Positions 28,681-36,898 are shown, numbered from the stretch's first letter. The stretch is 38,558 bases of DNA from Enterenecus faecium (GCA_018713215.1 DVFO01000025.1:1-38558); one strand, 5' to 3'. The notes: a model not told the origin generated them from the sequence alone. Translations and numbers: made by a program.

Positions 28681-29373
28681 TTATGCACCCCTGGGGTACT
28701 GCTTCAGAAGGGTGTGCTTGAGCTCCAGCAACATCTCCAGTCCCTCTTGGGTCGTGGAGAAAAATTCGTTGCCGGACACCTGGGAATAGGGCACATAGGT
28801 GCCAAAGCCATCGGTGGGCACCACCTCCATGGTGCCAAAATCCTCATAGCAGAAGATGGGGGTGGGGGTGACCCGGGCGAAGTCCGGCATCAGATAGGTG
28901 GGGATTGTGGGGAAGCCGTCCACGATTTCTGCCTGACCGGAGAGAAAGACCAGGTACTCCCGGCCCGGTTGTGGGGCGTTGGTAAAGCCGTACTCCAGGG
29001 AACTGGGGGTGCTGTTGGGGAGGACGCACCAGCCATGTTCCTTCCCAATATAGATGGTATCTCCCGGGGTCAGGCCCTCCCCCTTGAATACTTGGAGCAC
29101 CTGGAACTTCTGCCGAGCGGCGCGACACAGAGGCTCCAGCTCCTCGGTGGGCGTGACCCGGGCGATGATGGGGGATTTGGGCAGCTCCTGGGCTGCATAC
29201 TGGCACGCATCTGCACACATCTCTCCGGAGAGTTCCGCCACCATAAAGTCCTGGGTGTAGTTGGGCTGGGCGGTGAGGTCGGTGTAGGTGGAGCGGTACT
29301 TGACCCCGAACAGGCCGAAGCCCACCACCACCAGGCAAATGAGAATGGGGGGAATCCATCGCAGTGGTTTCAT
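28681..29373 (-). CDS. Secreted/membrane-anchored protein of unknown family, tandem paralogue A
   Basis: A 230-residue protein with an N-terminal membrane helix (WIPPILICLVVVGFGLFG) and a Cys-containing ectodomain (MCADAC, LCRAA, WCVLPN, FCYEDF). It shares the ordered motifs LPKSPIIARVT, FQVLQVFKGEGLTPGDTIYI, GFTNAPQPGREYLVFLSGQAE and TTQEGLEMLLELKHTLLKQYP with paralogue B. Even the ribosome-site region (GATTGGAGGAAT) is alike in both, pointing to tandem duplication. Its start overlaps the ATPase stop by four bases, so it is coupled to the transporter. Possible roles are immunity, ligand binding or accessory subunit for the exporter; none can be read from sequence. Confidence 0.75.
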   Translation of the reverse strand: MKPLRWIPPILICLVVVGFGLFGVKYRSTYTDLTAQPNYTQDFMVAELSGEMCADACQYAAQELPKSPIIARVTPTEELEPLCRAARQKFQVLQVFKGEGLTPGDTIYIGKEHGWCVLPNSTPSSLEYGFTNAPQPGREYLVFLSGQAEIVDGFPTIPTYLMPDFARVTPTPIFCYEDFGTMEVVPTDGFGTYVPYSQVSGNEFFSTTQEGLEMLLELKHTLLKQYPRGA

Positions 29374-30005
29374 GACAATTCCTCCAATCTTCCCTGTTCC
29401 ATGCGGAACAGATGGTCGGACAGGATGCGGATATCCTCTTGGTTGTGGCTGGCCAGCAGGACGATGGCTCCCCGGGCCTTTTCCACCAGAATCAAGTCCC
29501 GGATTTTTCGCACGCCGTCGTCGTCCAGGCCGTTGGTGGGCTCGTCCAACATGAGCACATCCGGCTTTTCCATGATGGCCTGGGCGATGGCCAGCCGCTG
29601 ATTCATGCCCAGGGAGTACTTGCGGTAGGTACGCTTGTCGTCAGGGTCCAGGCCCACCCGTTCGATGGCCGTTCGGATGTCCGCCTCCCCCGCCCGGCGG
29701 GTCAAGCCTGCCAGATAGCGCAGATTCTCCACCCCGGTGAGGTTGGGGTACATCCCCACGTGCTCCAGTACAATGCCCAGGCTGGGCAGGACGGCGAAGT
29801 CCTGGCCCAGTACCTGACCGTCCAGGGTGACGGTGCCCCGGGTCAGCTTCATCAGCCCTGACAGGGCCCGGAACAGCATGGTCTTGCCGCTGCCGTTGCG
29901 GCCCACAAAGCCGTAGATGGTGCCCCCCTCCAGGGTGAGGTCCACGTCCTGGAGAATGGGTGCGCCGTGAATGGTCTTATATACATGTTCTGCGGTGAGT
30001 TTCAT
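29370..30005 (-). CDS. ABC-2 type exporter ATPase
   Basis: A 211-residue nucleotide-binding protein. The Walker A is GRNGSGKTM, the signature is the variant YSLGMNQRLAIA in place of LSGGQ, the Walker B is VLMLDEPTNGLDDDG and the H-loop is LLASHN. The compact length and the LGMNQR signature match ATPases of antimicrobial-peptide and lantibiotic-type exporters. The ATG at 30005 has GGAGGG upstream. It follows the second permease by 5 bases and overlaps paralogue A. A much longer frame can be read upstream but runs antisense to nothing useful and crosses the permease gene in the wrong frame. Confidence 0.92.
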   Translation of the reverse strand: MKLTAEHVYKTIHGAPILQDVDLTLEGGTIYGFVGRNGSGKTMLFRALSGLMKLTRGTVTLDGQVLGQDFAVLPSLGIVLEHVGMYPNLTGVENLRYLAGLTRRAGEADIRTAIERVGLDPDDKRTYRKYSLGMNQRLAIAQAIMEKPDVLMLDEPTNGLDDDGVRKIRDLILVEKARGAIVLLASHNQEDIRILSDHLFRMEQGRLEELS

Positions 30006-30010
30006 ATCCG

Positions 30011-30814
30011 TTACCCTCCATCCATTTCTGTTTTGAGTAAGTCGTGGCGGCGGATCAACCAGCCGCCCACCGCTGCCACCACCACGGCGGCCAGAAGCAA
30101 AAAGGTCAGGGAGTCCCCCACAGACAGGGTATAGCTGGACGAGGGGAACATGCTTCTGTGCCAGCTGAGGACCAGGCAGCTGACGGGATTGATGCGCAGG
30201 AACTGCTGGGCCAGTTCGGGCTGCTCGATGAGAGGGACCAGGGCGATGAGTGCGCCGATGCACGCCACCTGGACCCCGGCCAGGGCGGCAAAGGCGGCGG
30301 AACTGCCCACGTAGATGGCTAGCAGATTCACCCCCAAGGTGAAGGCGAAGGTCCAAAGGCTCCAGAGGGTCAGGTGGGTCAGCAGGACCGGAAGCCCCTG
30401 GGAGACATCGGTGATGGTACAGCGCACCGCGGCCAGCCCCACCGCTGTGGCTAGCACCAGGGCCTGGTAGAGCAGGGTTTGCAGGGCCAGAATGCCGCAC
30501 TCCTTCCCGTACCATTTCAGACGGTTGGGCATGCGGGAAAAGACGTAGACGCTGGCGGTGCAGGTGTGGCGGTAGAGGGAGATGCCCGCCAGGGCCTGGA
30601 AGATCAGCGAGGGGAGCAGCCGAAGGGTGAGTTCCAGCAGTGCATGGAGGTTGATATTCAAGGAGAAGTCTCCCCGGGCTCCGCTGAGCTGACACACCAG
30701 GGAGGACAGAGAGGTGACACCTCCATAGGGGTTGACGTAGGACCAGGACAGCCACAGCCCAAAAAAGAGAGCGGCGGGGAGCATCCAGGCATTTTGCTTC
30801 AGCCGCATCCTCAT
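30011..30814 (-). CDS. ABC-2 type exporter permease, second subunit
   Basis: A 267-residue membrane protein with about six hydrophobic segments, among them WMLPAALFFGLWLSW, LLPSLIFQALAGISL, LYQALVLATAVGLAAV, LWTFAFTLGVNLLAIYVG and LTFLLLAAVVVAAVGGWLI. The cytoplasmic VFSRMPNRLKWYGKE loop is a likely ATPase contact. No family is recognised beyond ABC-2 permease character. It starts at ATG 30814, overlapping the first permease stop by four bases. The two permeases have similar layout and may form a heterodimer. Confidence 0.82.
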   Translation of the reverse strand: MRMRLKQNAWMLPAALFFGLWLSWSYVNPYGGVTSLSSLVCQLSGARGDFSLNINLHALLELTLRLLPSLIFQALAGISLYRHTCTASVYVFSRMPNRLKWYGKECGILALQTLLYQALVLATAVGLAAVRCTITDVSQGLPVLLTHLTLWSLWTFAFTLGVNLLAIYVGSSAAFAALAGVQVACIGALIALVPLIEQPELAQQFLRINPVSCLVLSWHRSMFPSSSYTLSVGDSLTFLLLAAVVVAAVGGWLIRRHDLLKTEMDGG

Positions 30815-31644
30815 GACAACCAGTCCTTTCGGGAAGCGCACAGGGTACCCACGATGACGAAGGCCAGCAGAGCCAAAATGACCACCCCAAAGACCAGGTC
30901 ATTGCGGGGCTCCCCGTGGAAGAGGGTGACGTAGTGGGCCCAATATACATCAAAGAATTGAGACAGGTATGCCGACAGCTCGAGGAGGAGAAAAGCGGGG
31001 AGGAGGAGCACCACCCGGAATTTCACCCGCACCAAGGCGGAGAGGGTGGTGGTGGCAGCGGCCAGCAGCCCCATGACCATGCCGAAGTGGAGAATACCCA
31101 CCACCGTGTAGAGGTAGGGGGAAATGCGGTAAATGGGATAGAACAGGTAGTTTTTGGTGGATTCGATGTACTCCGAGCCGTACAGATTCCCGTTTCCAAA
31201 GTCTCCGGCGCCTTTGAGGGGGAAGGAGATGCAGTTCAAGGCCAGTTCCATGAGAAAGGGGACGGAAAACACCAGAGTGGTCACCACGAATACGGCGGTG
31301 ATTTTGGAAAACAGATAGGTGCGGGCCCCCAGCCGGGCGGCTATGGCCACCGACTCCCCGGTGTGCTGCTCCTTGGATAGGGAGAGGGCGGCGGGGATGC
31401 AGATGAGCAGAGGGACCAGCTGTACCAGCATCATGATGGTGTCTGCCATGTAGTAGCTTCTGTTGTGGCTGAGGCTGAGCATTTTGGCGGGGTGATACAT
31501 GAGCAGTGCGTCGGTGCCCTGGAACTCCAGCACGTTCTCCACGAAGTTGTTGAGGGCCAGGGCCAGTAGCAACCCGAAGGCCAGCAGGGCGCCCCACTGA
31601 CTTAGGAGCAGCTTGATCTGGGTGCGGGTGGCTTTGCAGTACAT
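30811..31644 (-). CDS. ABC-2 type exporter permease, first subunit
   Basis: A 277-residue membrane protein with about six hydrophobic segments. The first (LLAFGLLLALALNNF) precedes a large extracellular loop, as in ABC-2 permeases of bacitracin/lantibiotic-type systems. ALSLSKEQHTGESVAIAARLGARTYLFSK is a typical coupling region for this class, and LVFSVPFLMELALNCISF and GMVMGLLAAATTTLSALVRVKF follow. AAGGAGGG precedes the ATG at 31644. First gene of a leftward five-gene operon that is divergent from a LytTR response regulator, which probably controls it. Confidence 0.85.
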   Translation of the reverse strand: MYCKATRTQIKLLLSQWGALLAFGLLLALALNNFVENVLEFQGTDALLMYHPAKMLSLSHNRSYYMADTIMMLVQLVPLLICIPAALSLSKEQHTGESVAIAARLGARTYLFSKITAVFVVTTLVFSVPFLMELALNCISFPLKGAGDFGNGNLYGSEYIESTKNYLFYPIYRISPYLYTVVGILHFGMVMGLLAAATTTLSALVRVKFRVVLLLPAFLLLELSAYLSQFFDVYWAHYVTLFHGEPRNDLVFGVVILALLAFVIVGTLCASRKDWLS

Positions 31645-31836
31645 ACTCGATTCCCTCCTTTGGATTCCTGTGGGGATTTGGTGTATTCACTGTACCATGG
31701 AATTCCAGGGCAAAAAAGCCCTTTTGTCCAAGTGCAAGAAAATCCCGTCAAAGTGCGGACGGGGGGCGGTTGACGGCCCAGTAAGGGGAATGCTAAGATA
31801 TTTTTGAACAGAAAACTGGGGGGGTGAGAAGTGGCG
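31645..31836. promoter_or_regulatory. Divergent control region between the ABC operon and the two-component genes
   Basis: On the plus strand TTGACG (31770-31775) and TAAGAT (31794-31799) are spaced by 18 bases, a promoter for the response regulator. For the leftward operon I see no convincing -35/-10 pair, which suits an activator-dependent promoter. AGGGC/GCCCT around six A at 31706-31721 forms a short hairpin. LytTR target repeats would be expected here but I could not assign them. Confidence 0.5.
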
Positions 31837-32535
31837 ATGAATGTACTGATTTGCGATGATGAGCCCGTATTTTTGGAGCAGGTGCGGGAGCATGTCCAGG
31901 CGTACCTGGCCCAACGGGGCATTGTCGCCCATCTGGACACCGCCACCGACCCCCGGCAGGTGATGGACAGCCAGACGGCCTATACCCTGGCCTTTCTGGA
32001 CATTCAGATGGAGGGGGTGGACGGCATTACCTTGGCCCATGAGCTGAAACACCGCAACGGCAAGGTGGCCCTGTTCTTTGTCACCGCCTACCGGGAGTAC
32101 CAGGACGACGCCATGGACCTCCACGCCTTCCGCTACCTGGAAAAGCCCTTTGACCCGCAGCGGCTGTATGCAGGGCTGGACAAGGCCATGGAGTACATTG
32201 ACGGGGCCTATGTGGATGTATTCGTGTACAATCAGCAGGCCCAGGTGCGGGTGCTGGCGGATGATGTGCTGTACGTCACCCGGGAGAACCGCCGAGTGGT
32301 GGTGGTGACCGAGACCCAGCGTTATGTCACTGGAGATCGGTTGGAGGTGTGGGAGGAGAAGCTGCCCAACCTGTTTTTCTATCCCGTCCACAAGTCCTTT
32401 CTGGTCAACCTCCACCATGTGACCAAATATGCCTATTCCGAGCTGTATCTGGTGACCGGAGAGCGTATCCCCATTGCGCCCCGGCGACAGGCGGCCTTTC
32501 ACAAATACTGGTTTGACTATTTGAGGAGGCGATAG
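31837..32535 (+). CDS. LytTR-family response regulator
   Basis: A 232-residue two-domain regulator. The receiver domain has the acidic pair DD at 7-8, the phosphoacceptor Asp55 in LAFLDIQMEGVDG, the switch Thr in FFVTAYREY and the Lys in LEKPF. The C-terminal LytTR DNA-binding domain spans about 135-232 (VLADDVLYVTRENRRVVVV, FYPVHKSFLVNLHHVTKY). I use the ATG at 31837 (MNVLICDDEP); a GTG at 31831 is possible but sits very close to the GGGGGTGA site. It overlaps neither neighbour and is 2 bases from the kinase gene. Likely regulator of the divergent ABC operon. Confidence 0.92.
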   Translation: MNVLICDDEPVFLEQVREHVQAYLAQRGIVAHLDTATDPRQVMDSQTAYTLAFLDIQMEGVDGITLAHELKHRNGKVALFFVTAYREYQDDAMDLHAFRYLEKPFDPQRLYAGLDKAMEYIDGAYVDVFVYNQQAQVRVLADDVLYVTRENRRVVVVTETQRYVTGDRLEVWEEKLPNLFFYPVHKSFLVNLHHVTKYAYSELYLVTGERIPIAPRRQAAFHKYWFDYLRRR

Positions 32536-32537
32536 GA

Positions 32538-33884
32538 ATGATTGAACTGTTTGGAGAGTGGAACTTCGCCACCTCTCCGGTGGTGGCCTTGCTGGAATTG
32601 GTGATCATGTATCTGTTCTTTTCTCGGCTGGCAAAGCCGCGGATACCCGAATGGGAGCTGCTGTTGCTGGGCCTTACGGTCTTGGTGGTACAACCCATGC
32701 TGGTGGCGGAACTGTCCCATATGGGGCTGTCTGTATGGAAAGCTTCTGGTGTGGGCACCTTTTTTGTCGTCTGTTTTGCCATGGGCTGGCTGGCCTTCCG
32801 CCTTTCGCCCTGGAGGGTGGTGGGATACGCAGGAATCCTCACCATCCTGCGTGTGCTGGCGGCGGTGATTGTCGACGAATTTGTGTTCAAGCAGCAGGGG
32901 GATTTTTTTGAGGCGTTGGATATGACACAAGCGGCGCTCTCCTGTCTGCTCTTTGAACTGGGAGCCCTGGTGATTGCCAATCTGGTGGCAGGCGATAAGG
33001 GGCGGCCCAAGCTTCCGGTGCCTGTGTATCTGTGTCCTGCCGCTGTGCTGGCGGGGGTGATATGGCTGGCCAAAGGCATAGCCCAGGAGCCGGTGACCAT
33101 GTCCGGGCGCACGATGATGCTGATGGTCAGCATGGCCCTGTGCGTGGCCACGGTAGTGGTGGTGTTGGTGTACCAGCTGGGGTGGGAGCGGAAACGGATT
33201 GCCTTGGCCCAGCGCCAAAAGGAAGAGCAGCTCCGGATGGAGCAGTCCTATTATGAGATTCTGGAGCGGCAGAATCAGCAGCTGAGAAGCTACGCCCACG
33301 ACGCCAAAAATCACCTGGAGGCCATCCGAAACCTGAACCAGGACCCCAAGGTGGAGCAATACATCGCCCAGATGGAGCAGCAGCTCCAGGCATACACCCG
33401 CCGCTGCCACAGCGGCAACCGGGCCCTGGACGTGATGGTGGACAAGTACGTCACCGCCTGCGAGCTGAAGAACATCGCCTTCACCTATGATGTACAGCTG
33501 TGCAACCTGGAGGGCGTGGAGGATTTCGACCTGGTGGCCATTCTGGGCAACCTCCTGGACAACGCCCTCACCGCCGCCCAGGACGCCCAGGAAAAGTGGG
33601 TGGAGCTGGCCACCGCCCTGCGCAACGGCTATCAGGTGGTGGTGGTGGAAAACAGCTGTGATCGGCCCCCCATTGTGGGAGAAGAAGGGCTGCGCTCCAC
33701 CAAGGCAGGGGGAGAGGACCACGGGTTTGGGCTGAAAAGTGTGGCCAAGGCCCTGAAAAAGTATGAAGGGGACTTCCAGTGGGACTATGACCCGGAGAAG
33801 CGGCGGTTTACTATGACCGTGATGATTGGGCAGAGGGTATCGGTCCGAGAATCACGGAGGATGGCACAGGACGCAAAGTGTTGA
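32538..33884 (+). CDS. GHKL sensor histidine kinase (AgrC-like)
   Basis: A 448-residue membrane kinase. About six N-terminal hydrophobic segments (residues 1-215) form the sensor. A coiled helix with YEILERQNQQLRSYAHDAKNH follows, carrying the phospho-His254. The GHKL ATPase has the N-box ILGNLLDNALTAA (Asn342) and a G-box DHGFGLKSVAKAL. This layout is typical of kinases that sense peptides or cell-envelope stress with LytTR partners. No agrD-like peptide gene or agrB-type processing protease is found nearby, so the signal is more likely external. The stop codon overlaps the -35 box of the thiamine operon promoter. Confidence 0.92.
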   Translation: MIELFGEWNFATSPVVALLELVIMYLFFSRLAKPRIPEWELLLLGLTVLVVQPMLVAELSHMGLSVWKASGVGTFFVVCFAMGWLAFRLSPWRVVGYAGILTILRVLAAVIVDEFVFKQQGDFFEALDMTQAALSCLLFELGALVIANLVAGDKGRPKLPVPVYLCPAAVLAGVIWLAKGIAQEPVTMSGRTMMLMVSMALCVATVVVVLVYQLGWERKRIALAQRQKEEQLRMEQSYYEILERQNQQLRSYAHDAKNHLEAIRNLNQDPKVEQYIAQMEQQLQAYTRRCHSGNRALDVMVDKYVTACELKNIAFTYDVQLCNLEGVEDFDLVAILGNLLDNALTAAQDAQEKWVELATALRNGYQVVVVENSCDRPPIVGEEGLRSTKAGGEDHGFGLKSVAKALKKYEGDFQWDYDPEKRRFTMTVMIGQRVSVRESRRMAQDAKC

Positions 33885-33909
33885 CAACCGCCGAAAAAAG
33901 GACTAAACT
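33881..33909 (+). promoter_or_regulatory. Promoter of the thiamine-precursor operon
   Basis: TTGACA (33881-33886), 17-base spacer, TAAACT (33904-33909). The -35 box overlaps the kinase stop codon; transcription would begin just before the riboswitch. Confidence 0.85.
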
Positions 33910-33917
33910 GGCATGTT

Positions 33918-34003
33918 GACAGGGGAGCTCCAAGGAAGGAGCTGAGAGGCAGGTATATCCTGCGACCCTTAACCTGATCTGGGTAATGCCAGCGTAGGGA
34001 GCA
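33918..34003 (+). ncRNA. TPP riboswitch (THI element)
   Basis: The conserved THI blocks are present in order: AGGGGAGCTCC, GCTGAGAGGC, the P3 region, ACCCTTAACCTGATCTGGGTAATG split at 20 bases by its own loops, and GCGTAGGGAGC. The aptamer binds thiamine pyrophosphate. A terminator hairpin follows at 34020, so ligand binding should stop transcription of the downstream importer. Confidence 0.97.
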
Positions 34004-34019
34004 TCCGTGTTTTGTGGTG

Positions 34020-34050
34020 CCCCGCCGGTATTTCCGGCGGGGTATTTTTT
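34020..34050 (+). terminator. Riboswitch expression-platform terminator
   Basis: CCCCGCCGG (34020-34028) pairs with CCGGCGGGG (34034-34042) and is followed by TATTTTTT. It lies between the TPP aptamer and the first gene. Confidence 0.92.
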
Positions 34051-34070
34051 ATGGATATGGAGGAAGTGCT

Positions 34071-34373
34071 ATGAAAGCAAGTGTTGCCATTCAGAGTCTG
34101 CCCCAGGCAGACAACGACCAGGAACTGGTGCGCATGGTGGACGAGGTCATCGATTACATCCGCTCCACCGGCCTGAACTACTATGTGGGTCCCTTTGAGA
34201 CCACCATCGAGGGGGACAACTACGACCAGCTGATGGATATTGTCAAGGAGTGCCAGCACGTGGCCGTCCGGGCGGGGGCTCCCAAGGTGTCCGCCTACAT
34301 CAAGGTGGTCTACGAGCCGGAAGGGGAGATTCTCACCATTGATCAGAAAGTTACCAAACACCACCAGGGCTAA
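34071..34373 (+). CDS. Thiamine-binding protein, MTH1187/YkoF-like family
   Basis: A 100-residue cytoplasmic protein of the PF01910 family, whose ferredoxin-like fold binds thiamine or its pyrimidine precursor. Typical segments are VAIQSLPQADNDQELVRMVDEVIDYI, GLNYYVGPFETTIEGD and the C-terminal strand KVSAYIKVVYEP. Length is as usual. GGAGGAA precedes the ATG. First gene of the TPP-controlled operon and overlapped by the permease gene, so the two are coupled. It probably assists uptake or handling of the imported precursor; the exact ligand is not readable. Confidence 0.88.
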   Translation: MKASVAIQSLPQADNDQELVRMVDEVIDYIRSTGLNYYVGPFETTIEGDNYDQLMDIVKECQHVAVRAGAPKVSAYIKVVYEPEGEILTIDQKVTKHHQG

Positions 34374-35130
34374 ACTGCCCGGGATCGCCGGGGTGGCGGT
34401 GCTGCTGGTGGTGTGGCAGCTGGTGTGTGTGTCCGGGCTGGTGCCCAGCTACATGCTGCCCTCCCCGGTGCAGGTGGTCACCGCCTTTGTCACCGACGCC
34501 CCCTCCCTGTGGGAAAACCTGCTCATCACCTTGCAGGAGGCCGCCCTGGGCCTGTGCATCGGGGTGGCGGTGGGCTTTGTGTTCGCCGTGGCCATGGATG
34601 CCTTTGAACTGCTGTACAAGATTTTCTACCCCATTCTGGTTATCACCCAGACCATCCCCACCGTGGCCATTGCGCCCCTATTGGTGCTGTGGTTTGGGTA
34701 TGAAATGACCCCAAAGGTCATTTTGGTGGTTCTGGTCACCTTCTTCCCGGTGACGGTGGGACTGCTGGACGGCTTCCGGGGGGTGGACCCCGACGCCGTG
34801 GGGCTGCTGCGCTCCATGGGAGCGGGGCGGTGGCAGATTTTCCGCTACTTGAAATGCCCCTGGGCTCTGCCCCAGTTCTTTTCCGGGCTGCGCATTGCCG
34901 CCGCCTACTCCATTGTGGGCGCCGTCATCAGCGAGTGGCTGGGCGGCTTCGGCGGCCTGGGCGTGTACATGACCCGGGTGAAAAAGGCCTTTGCCTTTGA
35001 CAAGATGTTTGCTGTGATCTTTTTGATTTCCGCCCTGTCCCTGGCCCTCATGGCCCTGGTGGGGTGGCTGGAGCGGCGGTGTATGCCCTACCGCTGTGTG
35101 GATGAGGAGAAGAGGAGGAACAAAGGATGA
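34339..35130 (+). CDS. thiX: Thiamine-precursor ABC permease (ThiX-like)
   Basis: A 263-residue permease of the SsuC/TauC/ThiX family with about six membrane helices. The EAA-type coupling loop is RSMGAGRWQIFRYLKCPWALPQFFSGLRIA, and GAVISEWLGGFGGLG is characteristic. No ATG fits: the family-like sequence begins around LIRKLPNTTRAKLPGIAGVAV, so I take the TTG at 34339, with GGGGAG 10 bases upstream, giving a 35-base overlap with the previous gene. The start is therefore less certain than the gene. Works with the next two genes as an importer. Confidence 0.88.
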   Translation: MIRKLPNTTRAKLPGIAGVAVLLVVWQLVCVSGLVPSYMLPSPVQVVTAFVTDAPSLWENLLITLQEAALGLCIGVAVGFVFAVAMDAFELLYKIFYPILVITQTIPTVAIAPLLVLWFGYEMTPKVILVVLVTFFPVTVGLLDGFRGVDPDAVGLLRSMGAGRWQIFRYLKCPWALPQFFSGLRIAAAYSIVGAVISEWLGGFGGLGVYMTRVKKAFAFDKMFAVIFLISALSLALMALVGWLERRCMPYRCVDEEKRRNKG

Positions 35131-36155
35131 AGAAATGGACGTATCGTCTGCTGGCCGGGGCGCTGACCCTGGGCCTGGCGGCGTCTCTCACTGCCTGCGG
35201 GCAGAAGACCGAGAACAAGACCCAGGATGGAGAGAAGGACCTGGAGAAGATCACCTTCGTGCTGGACTGGACCCCCAACACCAACCATACTGGCATCTAT
35301 GTGGCCATGGCCAACGGCTATTTTGAAGATGCCGGCCTGGAGGTGGAGGTGGTGCAGCCCCCCGAGGACGGCGCGGAAGTGCTGGTGGCCTCGGGCAAGG
35401 CCCAGTTCGGCGTGTCCTTCCAGGACTACATCGCCCCCGGCCTCATTGGGGACGACCCCCTGCCCATCACCGCTGTGGCTGCCATCATCCAGCACAACAC
35501 CTCCGGCATCATCTCCCGGGCTGGAGAGGGGATGGACACCCCCAAGGGCCTGGAGGGCCACAAGTACGCCACCTGGGACCTGCCCGTGGAGAAGGCCACC
35601 ATCCAGCAGGTGATGGAGGCTGACGGCGGCGACTTCTCCAAGGTGGAGCTCATCCCCTCCACTGTCACCGACGAGGTGTCCGCCCTGGAGAGCAAGTCGG
35701 TGGACGCCATCTGGATTTTCTACGGCTGGGCAGGCATCGCCTGTGAGGTGGCGGGTCTGGACACCGACTACTTTGAATTTGCCGACATTGACCCGGTGTT
35801 TGACTTCTACACCCCTGTGATCATCGGCAACAACACCTATCTCAGCGAGCACGAAGAGGAGTCCAAGGCATTTATGGCCGCGGTGACCCAGGGCTATGAG
35901 TACGCCATGGAGCACCCCGAGGAGGCCGCCCAGATTCTCATGGAGGCCGCCCCCGAGCTCAAGAGCAACGAGGAGCTGGTGGTGGCCAGCCAGAAGTACC
36001 TGGCCAAGGAGTACCAGGCGGACGCGGAGCGCTGGGGCGAGATGGACCCGGACCGCTGGAGTGGCTTCTTCACCTGGCTCAACGACAACCAGCTGCTGGA
36101 GGGCACCGTGGACCCCAACGCCGGATTCTCCAACGACTACCTGCCCCAGAAGTGA
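35127..36155 (+). CDS. thiY: Pyrimidine-precursor-binding lipoprotein (ThiY/NMT1 family)
   Basis: A 342-residue lipoprotein with lipobox LTAC (Cys24). The mature protein begins with the THI5/NMT1 hallmark FVLDWTPNTNHTGIYVAMANGYF, then EDGAEVLVASGKAQFGVSFQDY, and VDAIWIFYGWAGIA. ThiY proteins bind formylaminopyrimidine or HMP-type thiamine precursors outside the membrane. The ATG overlaps the permease stop by four bases and GAGGAGG precedes it. TPP-riboswitch control supports the assignment. Confidence 0.93.
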   Translation: MKKWTYRLLAGALTLGLAASLTACGQKTENKTQDGEKDLEKITFVLDWTPNTNHTGIYVAMANGYFEDAGLEVEVVQPPEDGAEVLVASGKAQFGVSFQDYIAPGLIGDDPLPITAVAAIIQHNTSGIISRAGEGMDTPKGLEGHKYATWDLPVEKATIQQVMEADGGDFSKVELIPSTVTDEVSALESKSVDAIWIFYGWAGIACEVAGLDTDYFEFADIDPVFDFYTPVIIGNNTYLSEHEEESKAFMAAVTQGYEYAMEHPEEAAQILMEAAPELKSNEELVVASQKYLAKEYQADAERWGEMDPDRWSGFFTWLNDNQLLEGTVDPNAGFSNDYLPQK

Positions 36156-36898
36156 CCGTGGACAAGCTGGAAGTACGCAACGTCAGCCTGGCCTTTGGAG
36201 ACAACCAGGTCCTCCGTGACGTGTCCATCCACCTGAAGGAGGGGGAGCTGGTGTGCCTGCTGGGGGTGAGCGGCGGCGGAAAGACCACCCTCTTCAACGT
36301 CATTTCCGGCCTGCTCCGCCCCGACAACGGGCAGGTGTTTCTGGACGGGGAGGACGTGACGGGCCAGCCCGGCCGCATCAGCTACATGCTGCAAAAGGAT
36401 TTGTTGCTGCCCTACCGCACCATTGAGGACAACGTGGCGCTGCCCCTAATGCTGCGGGGAATGAAGAAGAAGGAGGCCAGGGCCCAGGCCGCCGCCCTGT
36501 TTGCCCAGTTCGGGCTGGAGGGCACCGAGAAGAAGTGGCCTGGGCAGCTGTCCGGCGGCATGCGCCAGCGGGCGGCGCTGCTGCGCACCTACCTGTTTTC
36601 CCAGAACGTGGCCCTGCTGGACGAGCCCTTTTCCGCCCTGGACACCCTCACCAAGTCGGCGGTGCATGAGTGGTATCTGAAGGTGATGGAGGACATTCGC
36701 CTGTCCACCCTCTTCATCACCCACGACATTGACGAGGCCATCCTCCTCTCCGACCGCATCTATCTTCTGATGGACGGGCGCATTGGGGAGGAGATCGTGG
36801 TGCAAGAGCCCCGGCCCCGCCACGTGGAGTTCAACCTCACCCCGGAATTTCTGGCGTACAAGCGGCGCATCATCGCCGCCCTCCACGCCCAGGGGTGA
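36152..36898 (+). CDS. thiZ: Thiamine-precursor ABC ATPase (ThiZ-like)
   Basis: A 248-residue ATPase. The Walker A is GVSGGGKTT, the Q-loop is SYMLQKDLLLPYRT, the signature is QLSGGMRQRAAL, the Walker B is VALLDEPFSALD and the H-loop is FITHDIDEA. The start is a GTG that overlaps the ThiY stop (GTGA). Last gene of the operon. I see no clear terminator between it and pyrG, only weak inverted repeats near 36920-36945. Confidence 0.93.
   Translation: MTVDKLEVRNVSLAFGDNQVLRDVSIHLKEGELVCLLGVSGGGKTTLFNVISGLLRPDNGQVFLDGEDVTGQPGRISYMLQKDLLLPYRTIEDNVALPLMLRGMKKKEARAQAAALFAQFGLEGTEKKWPGQLSGGMRQRAALLRTYLFSQNVALLDEPFSALDTLTKSAVHEWYLKVMEDIRLSTLFITHDIDEAILLSDRIYLLMDGRIGEEIVVQEPRPRHVEFNLTPEFLAYKRRIIAALHAQG

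Noticed and set aside
28960..29300. A lantibiotic or AgrD-type peptide gene near the two-component and ABC genes
   Set aside because: I looked for a short frame with a ribosome site and leader-like sequence in the intergenic spaces (28605-28680, 31645-31836, 33885-34070) and found none.
29370..30953. A 527-residue frame that would fuse extra N-terminal sequence to the ABC ATPase
   Set aside because: The extra part runs in the wrong frame through the second permease gene; the ATG at 30005 has a ribosome site and gives a normal-length ATPase.
32405..33722. Long minus-strand frames opposite the histidine kinase
   Set aside because: Antisense shadows of a gene with clear H, N and G boxes.
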